64,000 nucleotides of DNA from Nitrospira sp. (GTDB lineage: Bacteria; Nitrospirota; Nitrospiria; Nitrospirales; Nitrospiraceae), in NCBI GenBank assembly GCA_030123605.1, contig CP126123.1, forward strand, positions 3,749,237 through 3,813,236, read 5' to 3'. The notes beneath the pieces were generated by a model that worked only from the letters and a program-made list of their open reading frames with translations, had not been told where the DNA came from and made no database searches. Below are positions 1 to 7,933 of this stretch, one piece after another (within the stretch, counting starts at the first letter, position 1; every line of letters starts with the position of its first letter). The position numbers were made by a program, and so were the translations under genes.

Positions 1-118
1 CCATGCATTGTTTCAGTTTTTGACGCGGAGAACGTAGGAACAAAATTTGCTCCCACCTTCGTCCGTCTTTGTACGCACAGTGATCGATACGCAATCTTAT
101 CGCTTGTCTTTTGAGGTT

Positions 119-190
119 GTGAAGAAGGAAGGACCGGCCTCCTGACTTTTTCACGTTGTACGGCGCGGGTCCTTCGCGGACCTGCGCCGT
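119..190 (+). ncRNA. Structured leader RNA element, copy 1
   Basis: The element has two stems. P1 pairs 119-126 with 147-154 (8 pairs, one G-U) and encloses a purine-rich hairpin with GGAAGGACCGGCCTCC at 127-142. P2 pairs 160-172 with 178-190 (13 pairs, one G-U) around the loop TTCGC. Copy 2 lies 104 bases downstream with the enclosed hairpin unchanged, while both outer stems differ by compensating changes. There is no T-run after P2, so it does not look like a terminator. The CCTCC inside the hairpin could pair with the GGAGG of the downstream ribosome binding site. I do not recognise it as a known riboswitch class. Confidence 0.65.
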
Positions 191-222
191 CATAAACAGT
201 GCGGCTGTTGCAAGGGAAGGAT

Positions 223-295
223 GTGGAGAAGGAAGGACCGGCCTCCTGAGTTTTCCACTCCATGATGGTGCAGGTTCCTCGTGAGCCTGCACCAT
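223..295 (+). ncRNA. Structured leader RNA element, copy 2
   Basis: This is the second copy of the element at 119-190. P1 pairs 223-230 with 251-258 and P2 pairs 265-277 with 283-295 around the loop CTCGT. Relative to copy 1, P1 changes from GTGAA/TTCAC to GTGGA/TCCAC. P2 changes from ACGGCGC/GCGCCGT to ATGGTGC/GCACCAT. Pairing is kept in every case, while the enclosed GGAAGGACCGGCCTCC is identical. This is covariation between tandem copies. It ends 53 bases before the start codon of the oxidase gene. Confidence 0.65.
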
Positions 296-348
296 GCACA
301 GCGGCGTAGCGGTAGGGATGATAACGATTTCAAACGGAGGTAGGTGTA

Positions 349-3300
349 ATGAGATCGGTACGAAGCGGGCCTAAGAAGAACAGTCAACGGAGGGCGCGAG
401 CGGCCTGGAAGTATCTGTCGGGCGTGATGCTTTCCTCGGTTTGTGTCGGGGCGTTCCAGATCGCGTCAGCGGAGCCGACCGACCTGCATGCGACGGCACA
501 CACCCAGCCTGCTTGGGCCGAACGGCTCAAGGGACAGACCATCGTCGAAGATGCGCAGGAAGGGCATGTGGAACGGACGGCCATGATGGAGCGCCAGCAC
601 CAGCGCATCATGGAGAAGATCAACGAACAGTTGGTCCACGATGCGGAGGCGCAACGGACGGGCGGCCAGTACAACAACGTCAACATGCTGCATCAGTACG
701 GCGCCGGGAACCAGGATCTCTTGTTGATGTCCAGCGGCGGCGTGGAGCCCGTGTCGTCATTGGGCGGACGTTGTCCCGCCACGGCGCCGGTCCGGACCTA
801 TGACGTCTCGGCGATCAATGTCGAAATCACCTTGAACATGTGGCTGGATTATTATCCGGGCTACATGTATTCGTTGACGGAAAACATCGACAAGGTCCGG
901 GCGGAAGAGACCAAGAATAAAGAGGCTCGCGAGAAAGAGGGCTACGATCCGGGCGGCGTGATGAACGGATTGCAGAATCAGTTCATTCAGCCCCTGGTCC
1001 TTCGCGGCAATCAAGGCGATTGCGTGAAGTTGACCCTTCGGAATCAATTGGATGGTGAGGAAGAAGTCAGCTTGAACATCCATGGTTCCAGCATGGTCAT
1101 GTCGGCCACGGGGCAGCCGGCGACGACCACCAATCCGGACAGCATCGTCGCGAAGGGCAAGGCCGTGGAAATGGAATGGTATATCCCTCCCACGCAGCAG
1201 GAGGGTAGCCGCCAGTTCCATTCCTACAGCAATGATCGCGAGTTGACCGTGATGGGACTCTTCGGTTCCTTCGTGATCGAGCCGAAGGGATCGGAGTATC
1301 TCGAACCGTTGGGAACCGGCGATCCTCAGCCGACCAAGAGCGGATGGCAGGCGATCATCAAGAACGGGGCCGGCCCGGATTTCCGGGAATTCGTGCTCTT
1401 TTATCATGAAGTCGGCGATGAAGCCTTTCGTCCGTTGAACAAGAAGGGCGACTTCATCCCGCAGCGCGACCCCTTGACCGACGTCTATCGTCCGGTGGCC
1501 CGCGCGTTGAACTATCGCAGCGAACCGTTCGGCGTCGACAACATGCAGACGCAGCACGAATACTTCGGGTTCGAAGATGAATCGATGGCCTATAGCGCCT
1601 ACACCTTCGGTGATCCGGCCACGACGATTCCGCGGAGCTATCTGGGCGATCCGGCCAAGTTCCGGTTGGTGCACGGAGGCTCCGAGGTGTTCCACTCCCA
1701 CCACCCGCACGGCGGATCCATCCGTTGGCCGCGCAGCCCGCGGGCGATCGACGAAATGCCTCTCTGGCACACGGCGAAGAACGGCCCGGTGAAGTATCCG
1801 GTGATCCGGACGAAGTCCGACCGCGTCGACGTGGAAGTCATCGGTCCGTCCGAAACCATGGACTTGGAAACGGAGTGCGGCTCTGGTCTCTGCCAGCAGT
1901 TGGCGGGAGACTTCCTGTTCCATTGTCACGTGGCCCATCACTATATCGCTGGGATGTGGGGTTATTGGCGCGTCTACAACACCATTCAACAGGGTGAACA
2001 CCACAACGACGTGATGCCGGATCTGTTGGAGTTGCCGGACCGCAAGGGCCGCATCAAGGTGGGTGTGACCTCCGACGAGTTGATCGGCAAGACCGTCGAT
2101 TGGTTCGGCAAGCAATTCAAGATCGTCGAGAAGGGCAAGACCGATTGGAAGGCGGACCCGGCCGTGGTCACGCTGAAAGATTGGGTCGATATGCAATTCC
2201 CGCCGCAGGGCTTACCCGGCCACAAGAAGGATGAGCGCGAACAGACCAGGTCCTACGATGCCAGCGTGTTGGACTGGAGCTGGCAGGGCAACCGCGCCAT
2301 GACCGAGCCTGAAAACACGGTCCCGAATCCGCGCTATCATTCGACCCATCCGGGCGAGCGTGTGCCGATCGTGTTCGAACCCTTGACCGGCAAGGTCTCG
2401 TGGCCCCACTTGAAACCTCACTTCGGCCGGCGTGTGCCGTTCTCCAAGAACCACAATCCTTCTCCCTGGCTGGAAATGATTCACTTGGAGGAGGATGGAT
2501 TGCCGAGTTCCTACCCGGCCAAGCCGGGCGAGAACGGGCGCTGGAGCCTGTGCCCGGAAAATGCCGGTTCGAAGAAATATAACGTGCACTTCATCCACAC
2601 GCCGATGATGTTGGCCGACAAGCAGGGCGACACGCCTGCGATCATGGATGAAGGCGGGTTGATCTACGTCTTGCATGAAGAGGAAGCCGCGATCCGGAAG
2701 AACAACGACCTGAAGTTTCCGTTGGTCGTGCGCTCCAACATCTACGATTGCGTCGATTGGATGTTGACCAGCGAATGGGAAGACGACGACTATTCGAATT
2801 TCCATGCCTCGAAGGTCAATACGCATTGGCATTTCCTGCAGTTCGACAATCAGTCGTCGGACGGCGTGATCACCGGGTTCTCGAACGAACAGTCGGTGCG
2901 CCCGTTCACGATGCTGGAAAAGAAGACCGACAAGGGCTTGCCGTTGCCGCTCAACACGACCTTCACCAAGGCGGCGAAGAAGGGCGAGCGAGTCATTACC
3001 GTCAAGAACGCCGCGCAGTACCATCCCGAAATTGAGATCCTGATCGGGGCGGACAATGTCGGCGGGAATGAAGTCGGGCGGATCAAGTCGATCAAGGGCA
3101 ATGAGATCACACTGGTTCGGCCCTTGAAACACGACCATCCCGTCAAGGACATCGTGACGGTCGAATTCGTACGTCAGCGGTTCTGGGTCGATTCCGATGT
3201 CGGCACCGTGTTCTGGCACGACCATGCGTTGGGCCGGATTACCTGGGGGCACGGCGGGTTCGGTACGATGATCGTCGAGCCGGTCGGTTCGACCTATCAC

Positions 3301-5232
3301 AACCCGAAGACCGGTGCGCCGATCAGGAGCGGTCCGTTGGCCGACATCAGGACTGCGGAGCCGGTGGGCTACGGAGTGAACGGGAGCTTCCGTGAGCTCT
3401 TGGTCCAGTTGAACGACAGCGTCCCGCATACGATCAACATCGTGACGGCGGGCAATCCGCCCGGTCAGCCGATCGAGGTGGCGTTGGAGGCCGGGAAGAC
3501 CGTGTCGTTCCCGATTCCGGACCACATCAAGATGACGCCGATGCCGTTCCTGAACGGCGGGACCCATACCACCGGCGGCAGTCTCAACTTCAGGGCGGAG
3601 CCGATCAGTGGACGCCTGAAGGCGAATCCGGATCCATCGAAGCTCTTCAGCAGCACCGTGCACGGCGATCCGTACACTCCGATGGTGCGAGCCTATTTGG
3701 GTGATACGGTCGTGTTCCGGTTGCTGCAGACCATGACCAATGAAAGTATGGTCTGGACGCTGTCCGGTCATACCTATCTGACCGAGCGGTATGCCGGCGA
3801 TGCGAACCGGAAGAATTCCATCCATGTCGGTATCGCTGAACGATACGATCTGGTGGTGCCGCAAGCCGGTGGACCGCGATTGCAGGCGGGTGACTACATC
3901 CACTTCAATGGTCGTTCGTCCAAGTTCTCGGAAGGCGCCTGGGGTATCTTGCGCGTTCTCGATAAGGACGTGACGGATCTGCAGAAGTTGCCTGCCGGAT
4001 ACAGCGGCCGGAACGAAATTCCCAAGGCTCCGGCGGTCTGTCCCGCCGAGGCACCGGTGAAGAACTTCAACGTCTCGGCGATCGATTTCCCGTCGATGAA
4101 GTTGAACCCGAAGGCACCGGATGCCATCGAGGTGGACTTCGAACGGACCATTCAGATGGTCAACCCCGAGGCCAAGATTTACGTCTTGGATGAGGATGTG
4201 GCGACCGTGGCGTCCGGCGTGCAGCCGATGCCGCTGACGTTGCGGGCGAATGTCGGAGACTGCCTCAAGGTCAAGCTGACCAACAAGATGAAGCAGAGCC
4301 GCGCGTCCTTCTCGGCGCTGGGTCTAGCGTTTGATCCGAAGGATTCCCTGGGTGCCAACGTGGGCAACAATCCGGGCGAACAAACCGTCGCTCCGGGTGA
4401 GAGCCGCATCTACACCTATTACGCCGATCCGTTCATCGGGGAGACTGCGTCCCTGGTGTGGGATTGGGGGAATGTGATGACGAACCCGCGCAATGGCCTG
4501 TTCGGCGGCATCGTGATCGGCCCGAAGGGGTCCATCTATCGCGATCCAAAGACCGGCGCGGACATTTCGACGAAGAACAGCTGGGTCGCCGATGTCATTG
4601 TCGATCGGACGATTCAAGGGAACGAACATCGCACGAATTATCGCGATGTGGCCTTGTTCTTTCAGGATGAGGACAACATCATCGGGACGAGCTTCATGCC
4701 CTACGTGCAGAACACCGCCGGGCTGACGGCCGTCAACTATCGTTCGGAACCCTATAAGTTCCGCGAAGCGTCCGGCTGCACGCTGGGCAGGGTCTTCCAG
4801 CCTTGTTCCGTCGATAAACCGGAAAGCATCGCGACGCCGCTCATCGAGGCGCATGCGGGAGATCCCGTGCGTATCCATGTGTTCGGCGCAAGCAACGAGC
4901 AAAACGGGATGTTCAGCGTCGAGAAGCACGAATGGCCGATCGAGCCCTTCATGCGCGGCGCCGACCAGATCAGCGTCGTCGAGTTCTCTGCCTCGGAAAC
5001 GTTGGATGCCTTCATCCCTGCGGCCGGCGGATCGTTCCGCTTGCCGGGCGACTATGTCTGGAGCAACCAGCGGTTGCCCTATGCTCAATCAGGGCAGTGG
5101 GGCCTGTTGAAGGTGCTTCCGACTAACGATCAGCGGATTCTTCCGCTGTCACAGCAGGCACCTTCGATCAAGAGGGCAGGGTCTGAGTCCGGTGATGTTA
5201 CGGTCACCCGTACCGCGACCAACGTCCGTTAA
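349..5232 (+). CDS. Giant secreted multicopper oxidase with several cupredoxin domains
   Basis: This 1627-residue protein has a signal peptide (cleavage near residue 41, after a long basic n-region) and a chain of cupredoxin-like domains. Copper-ligand clusters are visible: H449-S-H-H-P-H454, H525-C-H-x-x-H-H531, H826-W-H828 and H957-D-H959. The H-C-H cluster is typical of the type 1/type 3 copper site of multicopper oxidases. The last third, from about residue 1230, keeps cupredoxin-like sequence but I see no clear ligand cluster. Ordinary laccases have about 500 residues, so this belongs with the giant multi-domain oxidases, of which Mn(II) oxidases such as MnxG are the best-known examples. 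The substrate is unknown and Mn(II) is only a candidate. It stands alone between its structured leader and a terminator. Confidence 0.85.
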   Translation: MRSVRSGPKKNSQRRARAAWKYLSGVMLSSVCVGAFQIASAEPTDLHATAHTQPAWAERLKGQTIVEDAQEGHVERTAMMERQHQRIMEKINEQLVHDAEAQRTGGQYNNVNMLHQYGAGNQDLLLMSSGGVEPVSSLGGRCPATAPVRTYDVSAINVEITLNMWLDYYPGYMYSLTENIDKVRAEETKNKEAREKEGYDPGGVMNGLQNQFIQPLVLRGNQGDCVKLTLRNQLDGEEEVSLNIHGSSMVMSATGQPATTTNPDSIVAKGKAVEMEWYIPPTQQEGSRQFHSYSNDRELTVMGLFGSFVIEPKGSEYLEPLGTGDPQPTKSGWQAIIKNGAGPDFREFVLFYHEVGDEAFRPLNKKGDFIPQRDPLTDVYRPVARALNYRSEPFGVDNMQTQHEYFGFEDESMAYSAYTFGDPATTIPRSYLGDPAKFRLVHGGSEVFHSHHPHGGSIRWPRSPRAIDEMPLWHTAKNGPVKYPVIRTKSDRVDVEVIGPSETMDLETECGSGLCQQLAGDFLFHCHVAHHYIAGMWGYWRVYNTIQQGEHHNDVMPDLLELPDRKGRIKVGVTSDELIGKTVDWFGKQFKIVEKGKTDWKADPAVVTLKDWVDMQFPPQGLPGHKKDEREQTRSYDASVLDWSWQGNRAMTEPENTVPNPRYHSTHPGERVPIVFEPLTGKVSWPHLKPHFGRRVPFSKNHNPSPWLEMIHLEEDGLPSSYPAKPGENGRWSLCPENAGSKKYNVHFIHTPMMLADKQGDTPAIMDEGGLIYVLHEEEAAIRKNNDLKFPLVVRSNIYDCVDWMLTSEWEDDDYSNFHASKVNTHWHFLQFDNQSSDGVITGFSNEQSVRPFTMLEKKTDKGLPLPLNTTFTKAAKKGERVITVKNAAQYHPEIEILIGADNVGGNEVGRIKSIKGNEITLVRPLKHDHPVKDIVTVEFVRQRFWVDSDVGTVFWHDHALGRITWGHGGFGTMIVEPVGSTYHNPKTGAPIRSGPLADIRTAEPVGYGVNGSFRELLVQLNDSVPHTINIVTAGNPPGQPIEVALEAGKTVSFPIPDHIKMTPMPFLNGGTHTTGGSLNFRAEPISGRLKANPDPSKLFSSTVHGDPYTPMVRAYLGDTVVFRLLQTMTNESMVWTLSGHTYLTERYAGDANRKNSIHVGIAERYDLVVPQAGGPRLQAGDYIHFNGRSSKFSEGAWGILRVLDKDVTDLQKLPAGYSGRNEIPKAPAVCPAEAPVKNFNVSAIDFPSMKLNPKAPDAIEVDFERTIQMVNPEAKIYVLDEDVATVASGVQPMPLTLRANVGDCLKVKLTNKMKQSRASFSALGLAFDPKDSLGANVGNNPGEQTVAPGESRIYTYYADPFIGETASLVWDWGNVMTNPRNGLFGGIVIGPKGSIYRDPKTGADISTKNSWVADVIVDRTIQGNEHRTNYRDVALFFQDEDNIIGTSFMPYVQNTAGLTAVNYRSEPYKFREASGCTLGRVFQPCSVDKPESIATPLIEAHAGDPVRIHVFGASNEQNGMFSVEKHEWPIEPFMRGADQISVVEFSASETLDAFIPAAGGSFRLPGDYVWSNQRLPYAQSGQWGLLKVLPTNDQRILPLSQQAPSIKRAGSESGDVTVTRTATNVR

Positions 5233-5238
5233 CGGTTC

Positions 5239-5271
5239 GGGCGGCGCCTCGTGAAGAAGGCGCCGCCCTTT
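5239..5271 (+). terminator. Rho-independent terminator after the giant oxidase gene
   Basis: An 11-base GC-rich inverted repeat (5239-5249 with 5258-5268) with an 8-base loop is followed by TTT. It starts six bases after the stop codon at 5230-5232. Confidence 0.75.
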
Positions 5272-5295
5272 CGATGCAGTGCCGGTCCCAATCAC

Positions 5296-5325
5296 CACGT
5301 GGGGGAGCTTCGACTCCCCCACGTG
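5296..5325. terminator. Second hairpin, possibly a terminator for the converging operons
   Basis: A perfect 12-base inverted repeat, CACGTGGGGGAG paired with CTCCCCCACGTG, has a 6-base loop. It lies between the plus-strand oxidase gene and the minus-strand DsbA-like gene. The T-tract is weak on both sides, so terminator function is inferred from position. Confidence 0.45.
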
Positions 5326-5427
5326 TTCGTTTGAGGGACGACAAACCCATTCGCGTTCACTCACAGTCAGTCAACGCCCCCCGCAAGTGAACAGATCCGA
5401 GACCTGAGCCAGCATGAATCATGCGGG

Positions 5428-6189
5428 TTAGGGCATTCGCCTGCGAGCCACCAATTCCTGCAGCATGTTGATGTCCAGGGCCCCCGGTACGAGATCGTGA
5501 CCGACGATGAAGGCCGGTGTGCCGTTGATGCCCAAGTTTTTGGCGAGCAGGCGGTTGCGGTCGATGACGGCCTGCCATTCCGGGTTCGCCATGTCCCGTT
5601 CGAGCCGCGTGATATCCAGGCCCTCGCCTTGGGCGATATGAAGGATCTGTTCTTTGGTGAGGTCTCCTTTCGCAGCCAGGAGGGCTTCATGAAAGGTGCG
5701 GTGTTTGCCCTGCAGGACCGAGGCGAGGGCAGCCTTGGCGGCTAACTCGGAGGCCTCGCCGAGAATCGGAAAGTCTTTGTAGACGATGCGCACGCCGGCA
5801 TCATCCTGTTGCAGTTGGGTTACGGCCGATGCCGCCTTCTTGCAGAACCCGCAGCGATAGTCGAAGAACTCCACGACGGTCACATCCCCGGTCGGATTTC
5901 CGCTCACGGGGGAAGTCGGATCATGGAGCAGATCCTGTTGATGGGCGACGATGGCGGCCTGTTGTCGCTGGTGTTCTTCAGCCGCACGCTTGTTTTCCAA
6001 CGCCTGCAATGATTGCTCGATCACCTCCGGATGCGTCCGGATGTACTCTTCGATCACCTGTTCCCACGAGTGTTTCACGGCGGGATCGACGTTCGCTTCT
6101 CCGGCCCGGCCGTCGAGCTGGTTGCCGACGAGGATCATGGCAAGGAAAAGGACTGAAGAAAGCGCGGGACGACTCTTGCGACGTTGCAT
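5428..6189 (-). CDS. Exported DsbA/Com1-family thiol-disulfide oxidoreductase
   Basis: The 253-residue precursor has a signal peptide in the first 30 or so residues. An N-terminal helical segment (IEEYIRTHPEVIEQSL, about 48-61) is typical of Com1/ScsC-like proteins. The thioredoxin-fold domain has the active-site motif C113-G-F-C116. A GTPAFIVG stretch near residue 205 carries the cis-proline loop. It probably forms or isomerises disulfides in periplasmic proteins. It is the second gene of a minus-strand operon, 34 bases after the small exported protein at 6224-6520. The tail-to-tail giant oxidase gene is a possible client, but nothing shows this. Confidence 0.88.
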   Translation of the reverse strand: MQRRKSRPALSSVLFLAMILVGNQLDGRAGEANVDPAVKHSWEQVIEEYIRTHPEVIEQSLQALENKRAAEEHQRQQAAIVAHQQDLLHDPTSPVSGNPTGDVTVVEFFDYRCGFCKKAASAVTQLQQDDAGVRIVYKDFPILGEASELAAKAALASVLQGKHRTFHEALLAAKGDLTKEQILHIAQGEGLDITRLERDMANPEWQAVIDRNRLLAKNLGINGTPAFIVGHDLVPGALDINMLQELVARRRMP

Positions 6190-6223
6190 TCGGCCTCCGT
6201 CTCACGGTCATGAAGGATCCGCA

Positions 6224-6520
6224 TCAGTTGGCGGGGTCGGTCGGCAGTTTGATGAGTTTGATCAGCTTGTCGTCTTTATTCAGTTCGAAAGTCACGTGGT
6301 CGCCGACGCTGATTCCTTGAAGCAGCTTACGATCGACTGCGACCAGCACCCGAGATTCACCGGTGGGCATCAGCATGGTCACCGACAGGGTCTCCTGATC
6401 GACGGAGGTCACGGTGCCGCCGAGAAGCGCCGTGCCGGGCGATGCCTCCACGAACGCGACTCCCGCCGTGCAGCACAGCGAAGCAAGCAGAGCGACAGAG
6501 AGCAGGATTCGGCGAAACAT
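6224..6520 (-). CDS. Small exported protein of unknown function
   Basis: This 98-residue protein has a signal peptide (hydrophobic residues 4-22). The rest is predicted beta-rich, with alternating T/S/V runs like a small OB-like or SH3-like fold (GGTVTSVDQETLSVTML, then SVGDHVTFEL). The reading frame is open further upstream, but the ATG at 6520 is immediately followed by the signal peptide and is the natural start. It is the first gene of the operon with the DsbA-like protein, so a periplasmic role is likely. I do not recognise the family. Confidence 0.65.
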   Translation of the reverse strand: MFRRILLSVALLASLCCTAGVAFVEASPGTALLGGTVTSVDQETLSVTMLMPTGESRVLVAVDRKLLQGISVGDHVTFELNKDDKLIKLIKLPTDPAN

Positions 6521-6644
6521 GTCCCTATTATACAGATGGAGCGAACCGTGAAAAAGGAGGTCGATAGGAAGACGGAACGGTCTTGGATTTTCCGGTTGCT
6601 CTGTCCGGACGACCGTTCTATGTTGAAGCGGAGGCAGGACAAGC

Positions 6645-7856
6645 ATGGTCGGTGTCGGCAACGAGGTTCCCGTGGTGCTCACTCTCAACGCCGGATCGTC
6701 GAGCGTGAAGTGGGCGCTGTTTCGCCCGGGGGTTTCTCCGGTGCGGGCGGCGGCAGGAAAGATCGAACGGATCGGTCTCGCGGACGGGCTGATCACCACC
6801 GTCGATCTTGCGACGGGGCAGAGCTTGCGACGGACCACTCATGTAGCGGACCACGCGGCTTCTGTACGGGTGCTGATCGACCAACTTGCGCAGAGCGGCA
6901 GGGGGTTGTCCGTTCAGGCGATCGGGCATCGGGTCGTGCATGGAGGGGATCGATATGCAGACCCGCAAGTGGTCACGTCGGAGGTGATGGAGGAGTTGCA
7001 TCGGCTCAGCCCCTATGACCCGGAACATCTGCCGGCGGAAATCACCCTGATCGAAGCCTTCGGCAAAGAATACCCGCGCGTGCCCCACGTGGCCTGTTTC
7101 GATACGGGGTTCCACCGCCGTCTGCCGCGCGTCGCCCGGCTGTTGGCCATCCCGCGCCGTTACGAGGGACTGGGCGTCAGGCGTTATGGGTTTCACGGGC
7201 TGTCCTATGCCTACCTGTTGGAGGAGTTGGAGCGGGTGGCAGGCCGTGAGGCTGCGCGAGGGAAGGTGATCCTTGCGCACCTGGGGAATGGGGCGAGCTT
7301 GGCCGCCGTGCGGGACGGCGCGAGCATGGATACGACGATGGGATTTACCCCCGCTTCGGGACTGCCGATGAGCACGAGGTCCGGCGACCTGGACCCTGGT
7401 CTCCTGTCGTACCTGTCCAGAACCGAGGGCATGACGGCGGCAGAATTGCACGAGATGGTGAATGCCCGATCAGGCCTGTTGGGATTGTCGGAGATCAGCT
7501 CGGATATGAAGGATTTGCTGGAGCAGGAACGGTGTGATGTGAGGGCGGCTGAGGCGGTGGCGCTGTTCTGTTATCAAGGGAAAAAATGGATCGGCGCCTA
7601 TGCGGCGGCCCTGGGTGGATTGGATCAGCTCGTGTTCAGCGGCGGCATCGGCGAACAGGCTGCCGCGGTTCGAGCCCGCATGTGCGAGGGCTTGGAGTTT
7701 CTCGGCATCCGGTTGGATCAGGCTCGCAACGAGGCCGGCGACCAGATCATTTCCGGTCCCGACAGCCGCGTGACGGTCCGCGTCATCCGTACGGATGAAG
7801 AGGGTCAGATCGCGCGATCGGTCTGCAGCCTGCTGGCGTTGGCCGCGGGCCGTTGA
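6645..7856 (+). CDS. ackA: Acetate kinase
   Basis: The 403-residue protein has the full set of acetate kinase signatures. These are NAGSSSVKWALF at the N-terminus, FDTGFH and GFHGLSYAYL in the middle, LAHLGNGASLAAV with MDTTMGFTPASGLPMSTRSGD, and FSGGIGEQAAAVR near the C-terminus. It interconverts acetyl phosphate plus ADP with acetate plus ATP in the cytoplasm. The phosphoketolase gene follows after 77 bases, and phosphoketolase makes acetyl phosphate. Together they form an ATP-yielding sugar-phosphate to acetate route. Length is normal for the family. Confidence 0.96.
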   Translation: MVGVGNEVPVVLTLNAGSSSVKWALFRPGVSPVRAAAGKIERIGLADGLITTVDLATGQSLRRTTHVADHAASVRVLIDQLAQSGRGLSVQAIGHRVVHGGDRYADPQVVTSEVMEELHRLSPYDPEHLPAEITLIEAFGKEYPRVPHVACFDTGFHRRLPRVARLLAIPRRYEGLGVRRYGFHGLSYAYLLEELERVAGREAARGKVILAHLGNGASLAAVRDGASMDTTMGFTPASGLPMSTRSGDLDPGLLSYLSRTEGMTAAELHEMVNARSGLLGLSEISSDMKDLLEQERCDVRAAEAVALFCYQGKKWIGAYAAALGGLDQLVFSGGIGEQAAAVRARMCEGLEFLGIRLDQARNEAGDQIISGPDSRVTVRVIRTDEEGQIARSVCSLLALAAGR

Positions 7857-7933
7857 CCGCCCGCCGCCACCCATCACCCATACCGGTGACGGACGGTGGG
7901 TTCAGGACCATTCGAACTTGAAAGAGGGACACC

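Larger units (their letters stand above)
1..348 (+). other. Long 5' leader region of the giant multicopper oxidase gene
   Basis: No credible protein gene is seen in these 348 bases. The region holds two tandem structured elements at 119-190 and 223-295, listed separately, and ends with a strong ribosome binding site, GGAGG at 336-340, nine bases before the ATG at 349. A weak promoter-like pair, TTGACG at 20-25 and AAATTT at 43-48 with 17 bases between, could start the transcript, but the -10 match is poor. The long structured leader suggests post-transcriptional control of the oxidase gene. Confidence 0.6.

Noticed and set aside
119..295. Tandem leader elements as c-di-GMP, manganese (yybP-ykoY) or cobalamin riboswitches
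   Set aside because: None of the conserved core sequences I know for these classes is present.
757..3903. Long minus-strand open frames (up to 563 codons) opposite the giant oxidase gene
   Set aside because: They are antisense shadows of a well-supported coding frame in GC-rich DNA and show no recognisable protein motifs or ribosome binding sites.
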